Positions 17,503 to 26,783 of a stretch of 64,000 nucleotides of DNA are shown here, piece after piece (position 1 is the stretch's first letter; the number at the start of each line of letters is the position of its first letter). The position numbers and the translations under genes are program-made. The notes under the pieces were generated by a model. It was not told the origin of the DNA. It did no database searches and was given only the letters and a program-made list of their open reading frames with translations. The DNA comes from Pontibacter fetidus (GTDB taxonomy: Bacteria; Bacteroidota; Bacteroidia; Cytophagales; Hymenobacteraceae): NCBI RefSeq assembly GCF_010119545.1, contig NZ_JAAEAA010000010.1:1-64000 (forward strand), in the 5' to 3' direction.

Positions 17503-18606
17503 TTACGCAAACTTACGCTCTATCAGCCGAAGCAGTTTATTTACGTGGTCCTGTTTTTTGCTCCAGTCATACTTGCCGGCCAGGTCCTGGGTTACAAAAC
17601 GGGTTGCCTGGTTCGGGTCTGTCATGGCATCCAGAGACTGTATAGCCTGGTAATAGGTCAGGTTATCGCCTTCAAACAATTCGTTTATAAAGCTGAAGCG
17701 CTGGTTAATAGAGATCGCATTTTTCAGCGAGTCTATTTTCTGGTTGGTGTGCGCATCGGCCAGCGAAGCAGAAGCCGCTTTCTTGAAGTTCTCGTTCAGG
17801 GTTGGTCGCTCGGCAGCTTTAAAGCGCTCGTTCAGGTTATGGTCGTGGTGCTTAACAGGTGCAGCTACAGGCGTAACTATACTTGCCTCGCGCTGGGCCA
17901 TGTGTATAGGGGCCACTATATCCACTTCCTCAATAGGCGCTGCAGGTGTTGGCTTGGCTTCAGGAGATGGAGTAGGAGCAGCATTAGGGTTTACCAGTTC
18001 TTCGGCGCTTATCGGTAACAAAGCATTAAACTGACCGGCCAGCTGTTCTATAGTGGTGCGCTCGCCCTGGTGTGCATTTAGGTATAGCTTAAAACGGCTC
18101 AGGATATATTCACGGTCGCGGCTGCTGCTGGATAACGTTTCGATAAAACCAGCAAAAAGCGATTTGTCGATATCGATATACTTCAGGTTCTCCTGTAGTT
18201 TTGATAACGTGATCTCTTCCTGTATGCGCAGGAATTTCTCTTCCAGGGTAACCGAAGGCGCCAGCACCACCAGGAACGTATCACCTATAGCTTTCTGCAA
18301 TAAGGGCTCAAAGGCATCGCGCTTCATCCGTATTTTGCGCGACAGCACATTCATAAAGTTCAGCAGGGCTTCCTTCACATCCTCGTTCTCGAAATCGAAG
18401 TAAGGGCTGCGCAGGTTGGCCATCTCCTGGTGCCATTTCAGGAGCAGTTCTTTGATCACAAAAAGATTTACCTGCTTAACAGGTACAAAATGAAGCAGTT
18501 GCGGGCCATTTATAGTATCATGCGATGCAAAATGACGGTCGCATAACATATTTGCCAGCTCTTTGCTGTAACGCTCAAGGTGTAATTGATTATATTTGTC
18601 TTCCAT
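17503..18606 (-). CDS. Hypothetical cytoplasmic protein
   Basis: 367 residues from the ATG at 18606 (MEDKYNQLHLERYSKELANM); a longer reading frame would run into the divergent ferredoxin gene. It is mostly alpha-helical. A Pro/Ala-rich linker at about 225-260 (NPNAAPTPSPEAKPTPAAP) separates an N-terminal helical domain from a C-terminal region with SINQRFSFINELFEGDNLTYYQAI and ending KLLRLIERKFA. No enzyme motif, signal or membrane segment is seen. It is divergent from the ferredoxin gene with about 36 bp between starts. Function is not recognised. Confidence 0.75.
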   Translation of the reverse strand: MEDKYNQLHLERYSKELANMLCDRHFASHDTINGPQLLHFVPVKQVNLFVIKELLLKWHQEMANLRSPYFDFENEDVKEALLNFMNVLSRKIRMKRDAFEPLLQKAIGDTFLVVLAPSVTLEEKFLRIQEEITLSKLQENLKYIDIDKSLFAGFIETLSSSSRDREYILSRFKLYLNAHQGERTTIEQLAGQFNALLPISAEELVNPNAAPTPSPEAKPTPAAPIEEVDIVAPIHMAQREASIVTPVAAPVKHHDHNLNERFKAAERPTLNENFKKAASASLADAHTNQKIDSLKNAISINQRFSFINELFEGDNLTYYQAIQSLDAMTDPNQATRFVTQDLAGKYDWSKKQDHVNKLLRLIERKFA

Positions 18607-18642
18607 TGGGAGTAGCTTTCTTCTCTGAAGTATAAAGGTAAC

Positions 18643-18963
18643 ATGCCGGATTTGATTGTGCAAAACCTGAATCAGCGCCACGTGGCCGTTGATGAAGGTC
18701 AGACCTTATTTAAAGCCATACAGGCTGCCGGCATCGATTGGATGCATGCCTGCGGGGCTAAAGGCCGTTGTACTACCTGTCGCATTATTGTGTTGCAGGG
18801 CATGGAGCATTTGGGCGAGCTCAGTCCGGCCGAGCAACGCTACCGCAACAACGGCCGCCTGAAAGATAACGAACGATTGACCTGCCAGTGTATATTGCAC
18901 GGCGGCGATATTACAGGCAAAGTACCCGAACAGACAAAACTGCCCCATCAGAGCTATAGTTAG
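18643..18963 (+). CDS. 2Fe-2S ferredoxin
   Basis: 106-residue plant/adrenodoxin-type ferredoxin. The cluster ligands follow C-x5-C-x2-C-x34-C: C37, C43, C46 (HACGAKGRCTTC) and C81 (LTCQC). A beta-grasp fold is expected. It carries electrons to unknown redox partners. The ATG start is 36 bp from the divergent gene. Downstream lies a repeat-filled gap rather than a partner gene, so the context does not tell its role. Confidence 0.88.
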   Translation: MPDLIVQNLNQRHVAVDEGQTLFKAIQAAGIDWMHACGAKGRCTTCRIIVLQGMEHLGELSPAEQRYRNNGRLKDNERLTCQCILHGGDITGKVPEQTKLPHQSYS

Positions 18964-18964
18964 A

Positions 18965-19127
18965 AAGTTCCTGCAGTTAGAAAGTTAAAAAGTTTAGAAG
19001 TTAGAAAGTTAAAATGATGTAGAGACGCAATATTTTGCGTCTTGTTAAGAGGTAGTGATTATCTCAGGAAGATTTCAAAGTATAAATCCTGCAAATCCTT
19101 TAATCCTGAAAATCCTGGTTCAGACAA
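18965..19127. repeat. Repeat mosaic: AGTTAGAAAGTT units, GACGCAA hairpin, AATCCTG unit
   Basis: Between the ferredoxin and tdk genes: two AGTTAGAAAGTT units (about 18974-19010), a hairpin AGACGCAA-TATT-TTGCGTCT (19023-19042), and an AATCCTG-type unit at 19084-19127. The last unit matches, in reverse orientation, the 44-bp repeats around 29294 and 29816 and the unit at 38940. No gene is present. Confidence 0.7.
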
Positions 19128-19161
19128 TTTAACAATCAACAACCAGCAATCAACTAGTACA

Positions 19162-19755
19162 ATGTTTATAGAACCACGCGTTGGCGGCGCAAGCCACACA
19201 GTTAAGAGAGGATGGATAGAAGTGATCTGCGGGTCGATGTTTTCGGGAAAGACGGAAGAGCTTATCCGGAGGCTGAACCGTGCCAAGATCGCGAAGCAGA
19301 AGGTGGAAATTTTTAAGCCATCGCTGGACAAACGTTACCACGACGAGGATGTGGTGTCGCATAACGCCAATGCCATTCGCTCTACGCCCATAGATTTTGC
19401 ACAGGATATGCTGTTGTTGGGTGGCAGCTGCGATGTGGTTGGTATTGACGAAGCCCAGTTCTTTGATGAAGGCCTGGCCGAAGTTTGCGTAAAACTGGCA
19501 AATAGTGGCGTGCGCGTAATTGCCGCCGGCCTGGACATGGATTACCTGGGTAACCCCTTCGGCCCGATGCCTGCCCTGATGGCCGTAGCCGAATATGTAA
19601 CCAAAGTACACGCCATTTGTGTGCAGTGCGGCGATATTGCCACCTACTCTTACCGCAGCGCCGCTTCGGAGCAACAGGTATTGTTAGGCGAAACCGATTC
19701 GTATGAAGCCCGCTGCCGCCATTGCTTCCAGGAAGGCCTAAAGAACAAGAAATAA
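19162..19755 (+). CDS. tdk: Thymidine kinase
   Basis: 197 residues from the ATG at 19162 (MFIEPRVGG). The longer frame upstream reads through the AATCCTG repeat and is rejected. It phosphorylates thymidine in the salvage pathway. Visible motifs are P-loop [15 protein letters not shown], the DEAQFF Walker-B-like motif, and four zinc cysteines in CVQCGD and CRHC. It lies 9 bp before porZ and may share its transcript. Confidence 0.94.
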   Translation: MFIEPRVGGASHTVKRGWIEVICGSMFSGKTEELIRRLNRAKIAKQKVEIFKPSLDKRYHDEDVVSHNANAIRSTPIDFAQDMLLLGGSCDVVGIDEAQFFDEGLAEVCVKLANSGVRVIAAGLDMDYLGNPFGPMPALMAVAEYVTKVHAICVQCGDIATYSYRSAASEQQVLLGETDSYEARCRHCFQEGLKNKK

Positions 19756-19764
19756 AATAACCTG

Positions 19765-22038
19765 ATGCGATTTTATACTTCTATACGTTTGCTGGTGCTG
19801 CTTTTCGGGTTGCTGCAGACGTATGCAAGTTTAGCGCAGGTGCCCATAGGAGCTTGGCAGCTGCACATACCGTATCGACAGGGTAAAGCCGTAACTGTAG
19901 CCGATGGTAAAGTATACGCAGTAGTAGAGCAGGGTCTGTTTTATTACGACAAAGAATTCAACACTACCAAAGCCATTACCAAAGCCGATGGCCTGCGTGA
20001 GCAACAGATCAGCGCCATTGCCTACGACAACCCCAGCCAGACACTTATACTTGCTTACAGTAACACCTACGTAGACTTACTGCAAGGCAACACTTTTCAC
20101 ACCATCAGCGATATCTTCCGGAAGAACCTGCCCGGCGAGAAGAAGATCAACCACATTTATTCGTTTAATCAGAAGGCATACCTGGCAACAACCTTTGGCG
20201 TAGTTGTGCTTGATATTGCAAAAAAGGAGATCCGCGATACCTATAGTAACCTGGGCCCGAATGGCGAGCCAGTAAACATACTGGCTACAACTATACACGA
20301 CGGTAATTTATTCTTGGCTACAAGTATAGGTATTCTGAAAGGCAAACTGAACGGCCCCAACCTGCAGGATTTCCGCAACTGGCAATATGAAAGCAATGGC
20401 CTGCCGCAGGGTACAGGTATAACTTCTATAGTTACTTTTAACGATGCGGTATATGTCGGCACAACGGCTGGTCTGTTTAAGTATACCGGCGACGGTTGGC
20501 AGGCTACAAGTATAATTCAACCAATACAAACACTTCAAGCTTCTTCTGATTACCTGGCTATAACATCACCTGCAAAGGTACTACTCCTCATAAAAACAGG
20601 CGCTATAACAGAAATAACAGACCCTTTACTACAAGCCCCGAAAGACGCGGCAGTGGATGGGAATATAGTTTGGGTGGCAGATGCACGGGCGGGTTTGCTA
20701 CAGAAAAGTATAACAGGCGGCGCAGCGCAGGTATTTACACCCGGCGGCCCCTACGCTGGAGAAGCCTTTAGCTTAAAAGCCAATTCCGGAAAACTCTTTG
20801 CATTTGGTGGCAACTATAATGAGAGCTATACCCCAACCGATAACAGCAACGGCTTCAGTATTTTCGAGAACTATAGTTGGCAGAGCTATAACAGGTTTAC
20901 AGATACCGCTTTCCCCGATGAAGTGACAGACATTGTAGACGGCTTGTACGATGCGGCAACAGGTAAACTATACTTAGCATCACTCAAAAACGGACTTATA
21001 GTTTGGGATGGTAAGAACTATACTTCTTTTAACAGCACAAACAGTTCCTTACAAAGCGCCTTCGAAAATCCTGCAAACACACCGGTTACAAGTATAGCCC
21101 GCGATGCAGAGGGTACTATCTGGCTGGTAAACCCGAGTGGTAAAAGTAATGTTCCAAGTCTTTTTAGCTTGTCTCCGGATGGGGAGCTGCGCGGCTATAG
21201 TTTGCCTACTGTAGCGGATGGCACAAGCCTGGAGCAACTACTACTAGATGATAATGGCTACAAATGGCTGACTGGAAGTAAAGAAAGTAACGCCGGAATA
21301 CTGGTGTTTGACGAAAAGCAGCAAAGCATACGGAGACTAGGCACTGGGACAGGTAATGGCAATTTGCCCGGAGGTGCAGTTTATAGTTTGGCTAAAGATA
21401 TGAATGGGGATATCTGGGTAGGTACAAACAAAGGCGTAGCTGTATACTATAATCCGTTCTCCGTTTTTGAGACCGGCGCTTACGATGCCCATTTACCCAT
21501 AATAGATAGAAGGCCTTTGCTGGATGGGCAGCGTGTATTGAGTATAGCTATAGATGGTGCGAACCGCAAGTGGGTAGGAACTGATAACGGCCTTTGGCTT
21601 TTCGGTCCGGACGGCGACGAACTGATCAGCCATTTTACAACCCAAAACAGCCCGTTGCCAGCAAATAAAGTACACAGCGTTGCCGTAGAGCATAAAACCG
21701 GGAATGTATTTGTAGCCACCAACGCAGGCATCGCCTCTTACCGGGCCGGCGCAACTATAACCGAAGGCACTCCGGATTGCGCTATAGTTTTCCCGAACCC
21801 GGTGCGTAAAAGCTTTACAGGCCTGGTAGCCATCTCAAACCTGCCTAACAACGCCGAAGTACACATCACCGACATCAGTGGCACGCTCATTTACAAAACC
21901 AAAGCTGCGGGCGGCACTGCTACCTGGGATGTGCGCGATTACAACGGCAAACGGGCCAGGGCAGGCGTATACCTGGTGCTCAGTTCCGATGCTGATGGCA
22001 AGCAAACCTGTATCTCTAAAATAGCCGTATTGCAGTAA
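19765..22038 (+). CDS. porZ: Type IX secretion system protein PorZ
   Basis: 757 residues. Signal peptide to about 24 (YASLAQ), then two seven-bladed beta-propeller domains filling most of the protein (repeated W-V-GT-GL-Y/F patterns such as AVYVGTTAGLFKY and IWVGTNKGVAVYY). At about 680-757 is a C-terminal sorting domain (VFPNPVRKSFTG...VYLVLSSDADGK). In the family PorZ is part of the cell-surface attachment complex that helps the sortase PorU join A-LPS to cargo. It directly precedes recO with no spacer, a typical Bacteroidota arrangement. The gene contains six CTATAG sites. Confidence 0.85.
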   Translation: MRFYTSIRLLVLLFGLLQTYASLAQVPIGAWQLHIPYRQGKAVTVADGKVYAVVEQGLFYYDKEFNTTKAITKADGLREQQISAIAYDNPSQTLILAYSNTYVDLLQGNTFHTISDIFRKNLPGEKKINHIYSFNQKAYLATTFGVVVLDIAKKEIRDTYSNLGPNGEPVNILATTIHDGNLFLATSIGILKGKLNGPNLQDFRNWQYESNGLPQGTGITSIVTFNDAVYVGTTAGLFKYTGDGWQATSIIQPIQTLQASSDYLAITSPAKVLLLIKTGAITEITDPLLQAPKDAAVDGNIVWVADARAGLLQKSITGGAAQVFTPGGPYAGEAFSLKANSGKLFAFGGNYNESYTPTDNSNGFSIFENYSWQSYNRFTDTAFPDEVTDIVDGLYDAATGKLYLASLKNGLIVWDGKNYTSFNSTNSSLQSAFENPANTPVTSIARDAEGTIWLVNPSGKSNVPSLFSLSPDGELRGYSLPTVADGTSLEQLLLDDNGYKWLTGSKESNAGILVFDEKQQSIRRLGTGTGNGNLPGGAVYSLAKDMNGDIWVGTNKGVAVYYNPFSVFETGAYDAHLPIIDRRPLLDGQRVLSIAIDGANRKWVGTDNGLWLFGPDGDELISHFTTQNSPLPANKVHSVAVEHKTGNVFVATNAGIASYRAGATITEGTPDCAIVFPNPVRKSFTGLVAISNLPNNAEVHITDISGTLIYKTKAAGGTATWDVRDYNGKRARAGVYLVLSSDADGKQTCISKIAVLQ

Positions 22039-22752
22039 ATGCTGATCAAGACAAAGGGCGTTGTGCTCAACTACATCAAGTACCGGGAAACCTCCATTAT
22101 TGCCCGCATCTACACAGAGCAACTGGGGTTGCAGTCATATATCATAAACAGTGTGCGCACCCAACGCAAGGGCTCACGTATTGCTTTGTTTCAGCCGTTC
22201 ACGCTGCTCGATATGGTGGTGTATACATCCAGGCAGGGTGGCCTTACACGCATCTCCGAATACAAAGCAGTACACCCCTTTCATTCTATTCCATTTGATA
22301 TCCGGAAGAGCAGCATGGTGTTGTTTTTATCGGAAATGGTATCCAGAACTGTGAAAGAAGAAGAAGAGAATCCGCCGCTTTTCCAGTTTTTGTATGAGGC
22401 TATACTTGCGTTTGATGACCTGGAGGAAGGATTTGAGAACTTTCACCTGGTGTTTCTGCTGCAGCTAAGCCACCACCTGGGGTTCGGGCCAACTTCGGGG
22501 CAGGAGATAGTAGAACAGGTCGCTTTTTCTGCAAATGCACAATCGGCTACGTCGGCGCCTACAGTGCTGGCCTTACAAGCCTACGAAGCTTATTTTGATG
22601 AACTGATGCACGACCCTGCACGAACAACTATACCAAATGGCCGGGTAAGGCGGGAACTGCTCTCGGTGCTGGTGCGCTATTACCAACTACACGTCGACCG
22701 GCTGGGCGAGATAAAATCACTGACCATACTTTCCGAAGTGCTGGCCGAGTAA
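22039..22752 (+). CDS. recO: DNA repair protein RecO
   Basis: 237 residues with an N-terminal OB fold (MLIKTKGVVLNYIKYRETSIIARIYTEQLG) and a helical C-terminal domain. RecO anneals complementary strands and helps RecR load RecA in the RecFOR pathway. The start codon touches the porZ stop codon (TAA then ATG), so the two are translationally linked. Unlike many RecO proteins it has no cysteines, so the usual zinc site is absent. Confidence 0.92.
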   Translation: MLIKTKGVVLNYIKYRETSIIARIYTEQLGLQSYIINSVRTQRKGSRIALFQPFTLLDMVVYTSRQGGLTRISEYKAVHPFHSIPFDIRKSSMVLFLSEMVSRTVKEEEENPPLFQFLYEAILAFDDLEEGFENFHLVFLLQLSHHLGFGPTSGQEIVEQVAFSANAQSATSAPTVLALQAYEAYFDELMHDPARTTIPNGRVRRELLSVLVRYYQLHVDRLGEIKSLTILSEVLAE

Positions 22753-22756
22753 AATA

Positions 22757-22795
22757 AACAGAAAGGGCGACACTACTAGCGTCGCCCTTTCTGTT
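22757..22795. terminator. Bidirectional terminator between recO and FKBP gene
   Basis: 15-base perfect arms, AACAGAAAGGGCGAC (22757-22771) and its complement (22781-22795), with T/A runs on both sides. It lies between convergent genes. Confidence 0.9.
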
Positions 22796-22811
22796 TTAAA
22801 CTATAGCTAAG

Positions 22812-23354
22812 CTATTTCTTAGCTTTTACTTCAATATCAAATACAAGAACAGTATTAGGTGGTACAGATGGTTGGCTTCCATAGCGTCCGTAAGCAAGGT
22901 GAGACGGGATGTATAGGAAAGCTTCGCCGCCTACACGCATTTTCTGCACGCCTTCTAACCAGCCATCTATCACTTGTTCTTCCTCAACAACAAAAGTAAA
23001 TAGCTTACCTCTGTCATAAGAAGAATCGAACTTTGAGTTATTGGTGAAGCGACCAATGTAATGCACACTTACTGTATCGCCAAGTTCTACCTGCTCGCCT
23101 TCGCCCTCCGTTACCTCCAGGAAGTATAACCCGGAAGCTGTACGTTCCACGACAGTCGTATCCACGTCGTTATCACGGAAGTACTGTCGGATAATGGCTT
23201 CATCTTTCACTTTCTGTGCTTCCGCATCGAAAAAGAACATGTCTGTATTGTCTTTTTCGCAGGAGCTAAAGGTAAATACCGCTACCGCTAAAAACAGGAG
23301 CTGAAGCAGGCTGCTGCCTTTAAGGAACTGGTTTTTAAGGGCTTGTAAGGTCAT
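22812..23354 (-). CDS. FKBP-type peptidyl-prolyl isomerase lipoprotein
   Basis: 180 residues. Signal peptide with lipobox TFSSC (Cys at about 32), then a short helix and one FKBP domain at about 85-178. Family hallmarks are VSVHYIGRFTNNSKFDSSYDRG, VIDGWLEGVQKMRVGGEAFLYIPSHLAYG and NTVLVFDIEV. It catalyses prolyl cis-trans isomerisation in the periplasm or at the outer membrane. It is 28 bp downstream of a second FKBP gene, probably in one operon with it and the DHH gene. Confidence 0.9.
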   Translation of the reverse strand: MTLQALKNQFLKGSSLLQLLFLAVAVFTFSSCEKDNTDMFFFDAEAQKVKDEAIIRQYFRDNDVDTTVVERTASGLYFLEVTEGEGEQVELGDTVSVHYIGRFTNNSKFDSSYDRGKLFTFVVEEEQVIDGWLEGVQKMRVGGEAFLYIPSHLAYGRYGSQPSVPPNTVLVFDIEVKAKK

Positions 23355-23382
23355 AGCTTTACTTAATTCTGTTCTGTACTTA

Positions 23383-24345
23383 TTATTTTACGTCTACCAG
23401 CTCCACATCGAAGCGCAGGATAGAGTTAGCCGGCATATCCGGACCACGGTCCTGGTCGCCGTAAGCTAACGGAGAAGGGATAAGCAAAATTGCTTCGCTG
23501 CCTTCTTTTAGATTAACTATAGCATCGTCCCAGCCTTTAATTACCATCTGCTGACCAAGTGTGAACTCGAATGGTTTGCCACCAGCCATTGGGTTAGTGC
23601 GCGAGCCGTCAAACTCTTTACCGTCCAGGAAAGTACCTTTATAGTGTACTGCTACCTGGTTACCAGCTTTTGCCTGTGGGCCTTTGCCTTCTTTGGTAAC
23701 TACATAGTACACACCAGATTCTGTTTTCTGAACGTTCTGTAGGTTGTTCTCCTTAATGTAGGCCTGAATTTTGGCATCATCCAGTTTTATCTGCTTAGAA
23801 GCGTGCTCCTGTGCTTTTTTCATCTGCTCTTCCATCATTTTTGCATAGTCCGCTTCAGCTTCTGCTTTAGACTGTACTTTCTGCATGCTGATGAAGAATG
23901 TTAGCTGCGAACCTGGCTTAATGAACGGAGGCAAAGGCTGACCAAAAGTCTTTGTGAAAAGAGTATCGGCATTGATCTTGAACACACCGCTATCGCCCGG
24001 AGACATCATAGAAAGTGCATTTTCTAAACCACCTTTCATGGTTGGCTCCATTAACGGAAGCACGATCGGCATTTTAGGACCTTGTGTACGGGTATCAGCA
24101 AACGTAGAGTCTTCTGAGTTTTTGATAGCCCAATGGAACGTAACTACCTGGCCAACTTTAGCGCCAGTGCTGTCAGCAGCTTTTACTTCGCCTTTGTTCT
24201 CGTACTCGCCTTTATCGTTTTTCTCGAATACTTTATATGTCAGGCCATCAGCTGAAGTATAAAACTCGTCATTGTTTTTATTGCAGGCTTGTACCATTAC
24301 GGCGCCAGCTACAACCGGCAACAGGAATTTGATTTTAGATAACAT
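23383..24345 (-). CDS. FKBP-type peptidyl-prolyl isomerase lipoprotein, two-domain
   Basis: 320 residues. Lipobox VMVQAC (Cys at about 21). The N-terminal half (about 30-160) is a diverged FKBP-like domain (GQVVTFHWAIKNSEDSTFADT...MMSPGDSGVFKI). A charged helical linker (about 160-215) follows, then a canonical FKBP domain at about 220-320 (VAVHYKGTFLDGKEFDGSRTN, VIKGWDDAIVNLKEGSEAILLIPSPLAYG). It probably assists folding of exported proteins. It lies between the DHH gene and the single-domain FKBP gene, all on the minus strand with short gaps. Confidence 0.9.
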   Translation of the reverse strand: MLSKIKFLLPVVAGAVMVQACNKNNDEFYTSADGLTYKVFEKNDKGEYENKGEVKAADSTGAKVGQVVTFHWAIKNSEDSTFADTRTQGPKMPIVLPLMEPTMKGGLENALSMMSPGDSGVFKINADTLFTKTFGQPLPPFIKPGSQLTFFISMQKVQSKAEAEADYAKMMEEQMKKAQEHASKQIKLDDAKIQAYIKENNLQNVQKTESGVYYVVTKEGKGPQAKAGNQVAVHYKGTFLDGKEFDGSRTNPMAGGKPFEFTLGQQMVIKGWDDAIVNLKEGSEAILLIPSPLAYGDQDRGPDMPANSILRFDVELVDVK

Positions 24346-24367
24346 TGATTATTTAAGGTTAGATTTT

Positions 24368-25396
24368 TTAAGAATGATTTTGAGCAGCTGCCTGTAATTG
24401 CTCTTTATACTGTGGCAGCAGGCTTTCAAATTTAGCAACTGTTGCTTCCAGGCTATCCATCGACATGCCTCCAGCTGCATTTTTATGTCCGCCACCGTTA
24501 AAGTGGTCGCGGGCAAACTCGTTAGCCGAAAAATCACCTACCGAACGGAACGACATTTTAACCGCCTGCGACCGATCGATGATCAGGGCTGCAAAAATAA
24601 TGCCTTCTATAGACAATGCATAGTTTACCAAACCTTCGGTGTCGCCAGTCTTGGAGTCGTAGGCTTTCAGTTCTTCGGAGGTAATAGCAAAATAGGCGGT
24701 ATTATACTCACGCAAAACTACCAGCTTTTCTTTTAGGGCATAGCCTAAAAAGCGCAGGCGCAGTTCTGAGGAGCTGTCGTAAATTAAGCGGTGTATGTTT
24801 GATGTTTTCACGCCCACGTTCAGCAGGTCGGCAATGATCAGGTGCACATTCGGCGACGTGCTCGGGTGGCGGAACGACCCTGTATCTGTCATGATACCGG
24901 CATACAAACATTCGCCTATGCTGGTGTCTATCAAATTGCCATCTCCTGATGCTTTAATCAGGTCATACACGATTTCGGCAGTAGCAGCGGCATTGGTATT
25001 GGAGAACTGTATATCGGCAAAAGCCTCGGGCTGCAGGTGGTGGTCAACCAATACTTTGGTGCCTTTTGCGGCACGTATGTATTCGCCCATCTCGTTTATA
25101 CGCGACAGGTTCGAAAAATCGAGGCAAAAAATAACCTGCGACTCTGCAATGATGCGCTGCACCAACTGTTCGTTCTTCTCTGAATAAACGATCACATCAT
25201 CGTTGCCGCTCATCCAGTTCAGGAAGTTAGGGTAATCAGAAGGCGTAACCACCGTAACGCGGTGCCCCTTCTTTTTGAGGTAACCTGCCAGACCCAAAGA
25301 CGACCCCAGTGCATCGGCATCCGGTTTATGGTGCGTGGTGATCATCACCTCTTTAGGTTCCTTCAGAAGCTCTTTTAGAGCGCTAACATCATACAT
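24368..25396 (-). CDS. DHH/DHHA1 phosphoesterase (NrnA-like nanoRNase)
   Basis: 342 residues. N-terminal DHH domain with TTHHKPDADALGSS near residue 20, a second metal site CLDF, and VDHHLQPE; C-terminal DHHA1 domain ending in FNGGGHKNAAGGMSM. This layout is that of bifunctional oligoribonuclease / phosphoadenosine-phosphate phosphatase (NrnA). It degrades short RNA oligonucleotides and/or 3'-phosphoadenosine 5'-phosphate with Mn2+. First gene of the minus-strand group with two FKBP lipoproteins; divergent from ndk. Confidence 0.88.
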   Translation of the reverse strand: MYDVSALKELLKEPKEVMITTHHKPDADALGSSLGLAGYLKKKGHRVTVVTPSDYPNFLNWMSGNDDVIVYSEKNEQLVQRIIAESQVIFCLDFSNLSRINEMGEYIRAAKGTKVLVDHHLQPEAFADIQFSNTNAAATAEIVYDLIKASGDGNLIDTSIGECLYAGIMTDTGSFRHPSTSPNVHLIIADLLNVGVKTSNIHRLIYDSSSELRLRFLGYALKEKLVVLREYNTAYFAITSEELKAYDSKTGDTEGLVNYALSIEGIIFAALIIDRSQAVKMSFRSVGDFSANEFARDHFNGGGHKNAAGGMSMDSLEATVAKFESLLPQYKEQLQAAAQNHS

Positions 25397-25565
25397 AGGT
25401 TAGGTATAATTCCTCTGATTAATAGGGAAATAAGTTGCGAATTTCTGAAGAAATAACTTCTAAAACAATATAAAGGCCGCTTTGCAGCGTAAAGTGGCCC
25501 GGGTTGTAACTATGGTTTTGGCAAACTATAAGCGTAAAGTGTAGCAATATTAAGTATAAATGCAC

Positions 25566-25573
25566 TAATTTTG
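25566..25573 (+). promoter_or_regulatory. -7 box TAATTTTG of ndk
   Basis: Matches TAnnTTTG, 42 bases before the ndk ATG. No clear -33 TTG is seen at the right distance. Confidence 0.5.
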
Positions 25574-25615
25574 CGACCTTAAAAACAGAAACATAACTAT
25601 TAAATACGACATACC

Positions 25616-26035
25616 ATGGCAGGAAACATCACATTTACCATGATCAAGCCGGACGCAGTGGCTGATAACCATATTGGCGGCATCACTAAAATGATCGAAG
25701 AAGGCGGCTTCAGAATTGTAGCGATGAAAAAGACAAGACTGACTGAAGAGCGTGCCGGTAAATTTTACGAAGTACACAAAGAGCGTCCTTTCTATGGCGA
25801 CCTTGTAAAATATATGTCTAAAGGCCCTATCGTGGCGATGATCCTTGAGAAAGACAACGCAGTAGAAGATTTCCGTACACTGATTGGTGCTACTAACCCG
25901 GAGCAGGCTGCTGAAGGTACTATCCGTAAGGTTTATGCCAAGTCTATCGAGTCTAACGCCGTTCACGGTTCTGACTCTGACGAAAACGCGCAGATAGAAG
26001 GTGATTTCTTTTTCTCTGCTGACGAGCGTTTCTAA
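25616..26035 (+). CDS. ndk: Nucleoside diphosphate kinase
   Basis: 139 residues, the usual length. Transfers the gamma phosphate of ATP to nucleoside diphosphates through a phosphohistidine. The N-terminus [12 protein letters not shown] and the active-site His117 in [13 protein letters not shown] are diagnostic. Single gene with its own promoter box and terminator, divergent from the DHH operon. Confidence 0.96.
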   Translation: MAGNITFTMIKPDAVADNHIGGITKMIEEGGFRIVAMKKTRLTEERAGKFYEVHKERPFYGDLVKYMSKGPIVAMILEKDNAVEDFRTLIGATNPEQAAEGTIRKVYAKSIESNAVHGSDSDENAQIEGDFFFSADERF

Positions 26036-26065
26036 GCAGAAACTATAAAGTTTACTTATTGATTT

Positions 26066-26105
26066 AAAAGCCTGCCGGGGTTATACTTCGGCAGGCTTTT
26101 TTTAT
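26066..26105 (+). terminator. Terminator of ndk
   Basis: AAAAGCCTGCCG (26066-26077) pairs with CGGCAGGCTTTT (26089-26100) and is followed by more T residues. Confidence 0.9.
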
Positions 26106-26186
26106 TCGGATGGCCTGATGCTATAGTTGAAAATTGAAGAAAGACCGCTTTACACACAAACTATAGTTTTACTACCTACCCGATCT

Positions 26187-26229
26187 AAACCAAAAAGCCA
26201 GCTCTGTAAAAGAACTGGCTTTTTGGTTT
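26187..26229. terminator. Terminator of the LysM gene (bidirectional)
   Basis: 15-base perfect arms 26187-26201 and 26215-26229 around AAGCCAG/CTGGCTT. It lies 18 bp past the minus-strand LysM stop; AAGTATACTT lies at 26239-26248 between them. Confidence 0.85.
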
Positions 26230-26247
26230 TATACTTCGCAAGTATAC

Positions 26248-26556
26248 TTACTCTTTCGGGATGGTTAAGCGCTGGCCTGGTTTTATAAGGTCAGGGTTAT
26301 CGCCGATAGTAGTTTTGTTTGCGTTATAGATTTTTGTCCAGGCGTTGGCATTGCCATAGTGTGCTTTTGCAATTTTAGAAAGTGAGTCGCCAGACTTTAC
26401 AGTGTATGTGTCCTGAGTTGAGGTAGCGCCTGGCATTTGCTGGTTGCTTGTAGTAGCATTTGGCTGCTGGCCAGGCATTTGCGTAGATCGTGGTGTACCT
26501 GTTGGTTGTTTAGCAGGTTCTTCCTTTCCCTTCTTTAAAAAATCAAACAATCCCAT
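26248..26556 (-). CDS. LysM-domain protein
   Basis: 102 residues. No signal peptide: the N-terminus is [16 protein letters not shown], followed by a Pro/Gln/Thr-rich linker, and a single LysM domain at about 54-101 ([34 protein letters not shown]). LysM domains bind N-acetylglucosamine-containing glycans such as peptidoglycan. Similar short YgaU/LysM proteins are cytoplasmic or envelope-associated. Stand-alone gene. Confidence 0.85.
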   Translation of the reverse strand: MGLFDFLKKGKEEPAKQPTGTPRSTQMPGQQPNATTSNQQMPGATSTQDTYTVKSGDSLSKIAKAHYGNANAWTKIYNANKTTIGDNPDLIKPGQRLTIPKE

Positions 26557-26783
26557 AATATCATAATTAATGTAAAACTTCTTTATAAAGCAATCTGATG
26601 CAAAAAAGATTGCTTTATAAATACGCCTTTGCGTGCAGTTAGTTGTAATAAGCTATTGAATTATAGGAGGTAGTAAAATTTCAACTTTAAAGGGAAAGGG
26701 AACGTAGGATATGCACAGGCTTAGCACGTATAAGGCCGTTTAAAATGCATAACATACACTATAAAACTATGGAAAGTAACACA

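Noticed and set aside
18607..18681. N-terminal extension of the 17503 gene
   Set aside because: It would overlap the start of the divergent ferredoxin gene; the ATG at 18606 is clean.
19042..19161. Longer thymidine kinase N-terminus
   Set aside because: It reads through the AATCCTG repeat unit; the ATG at 19162 is the family-like start.
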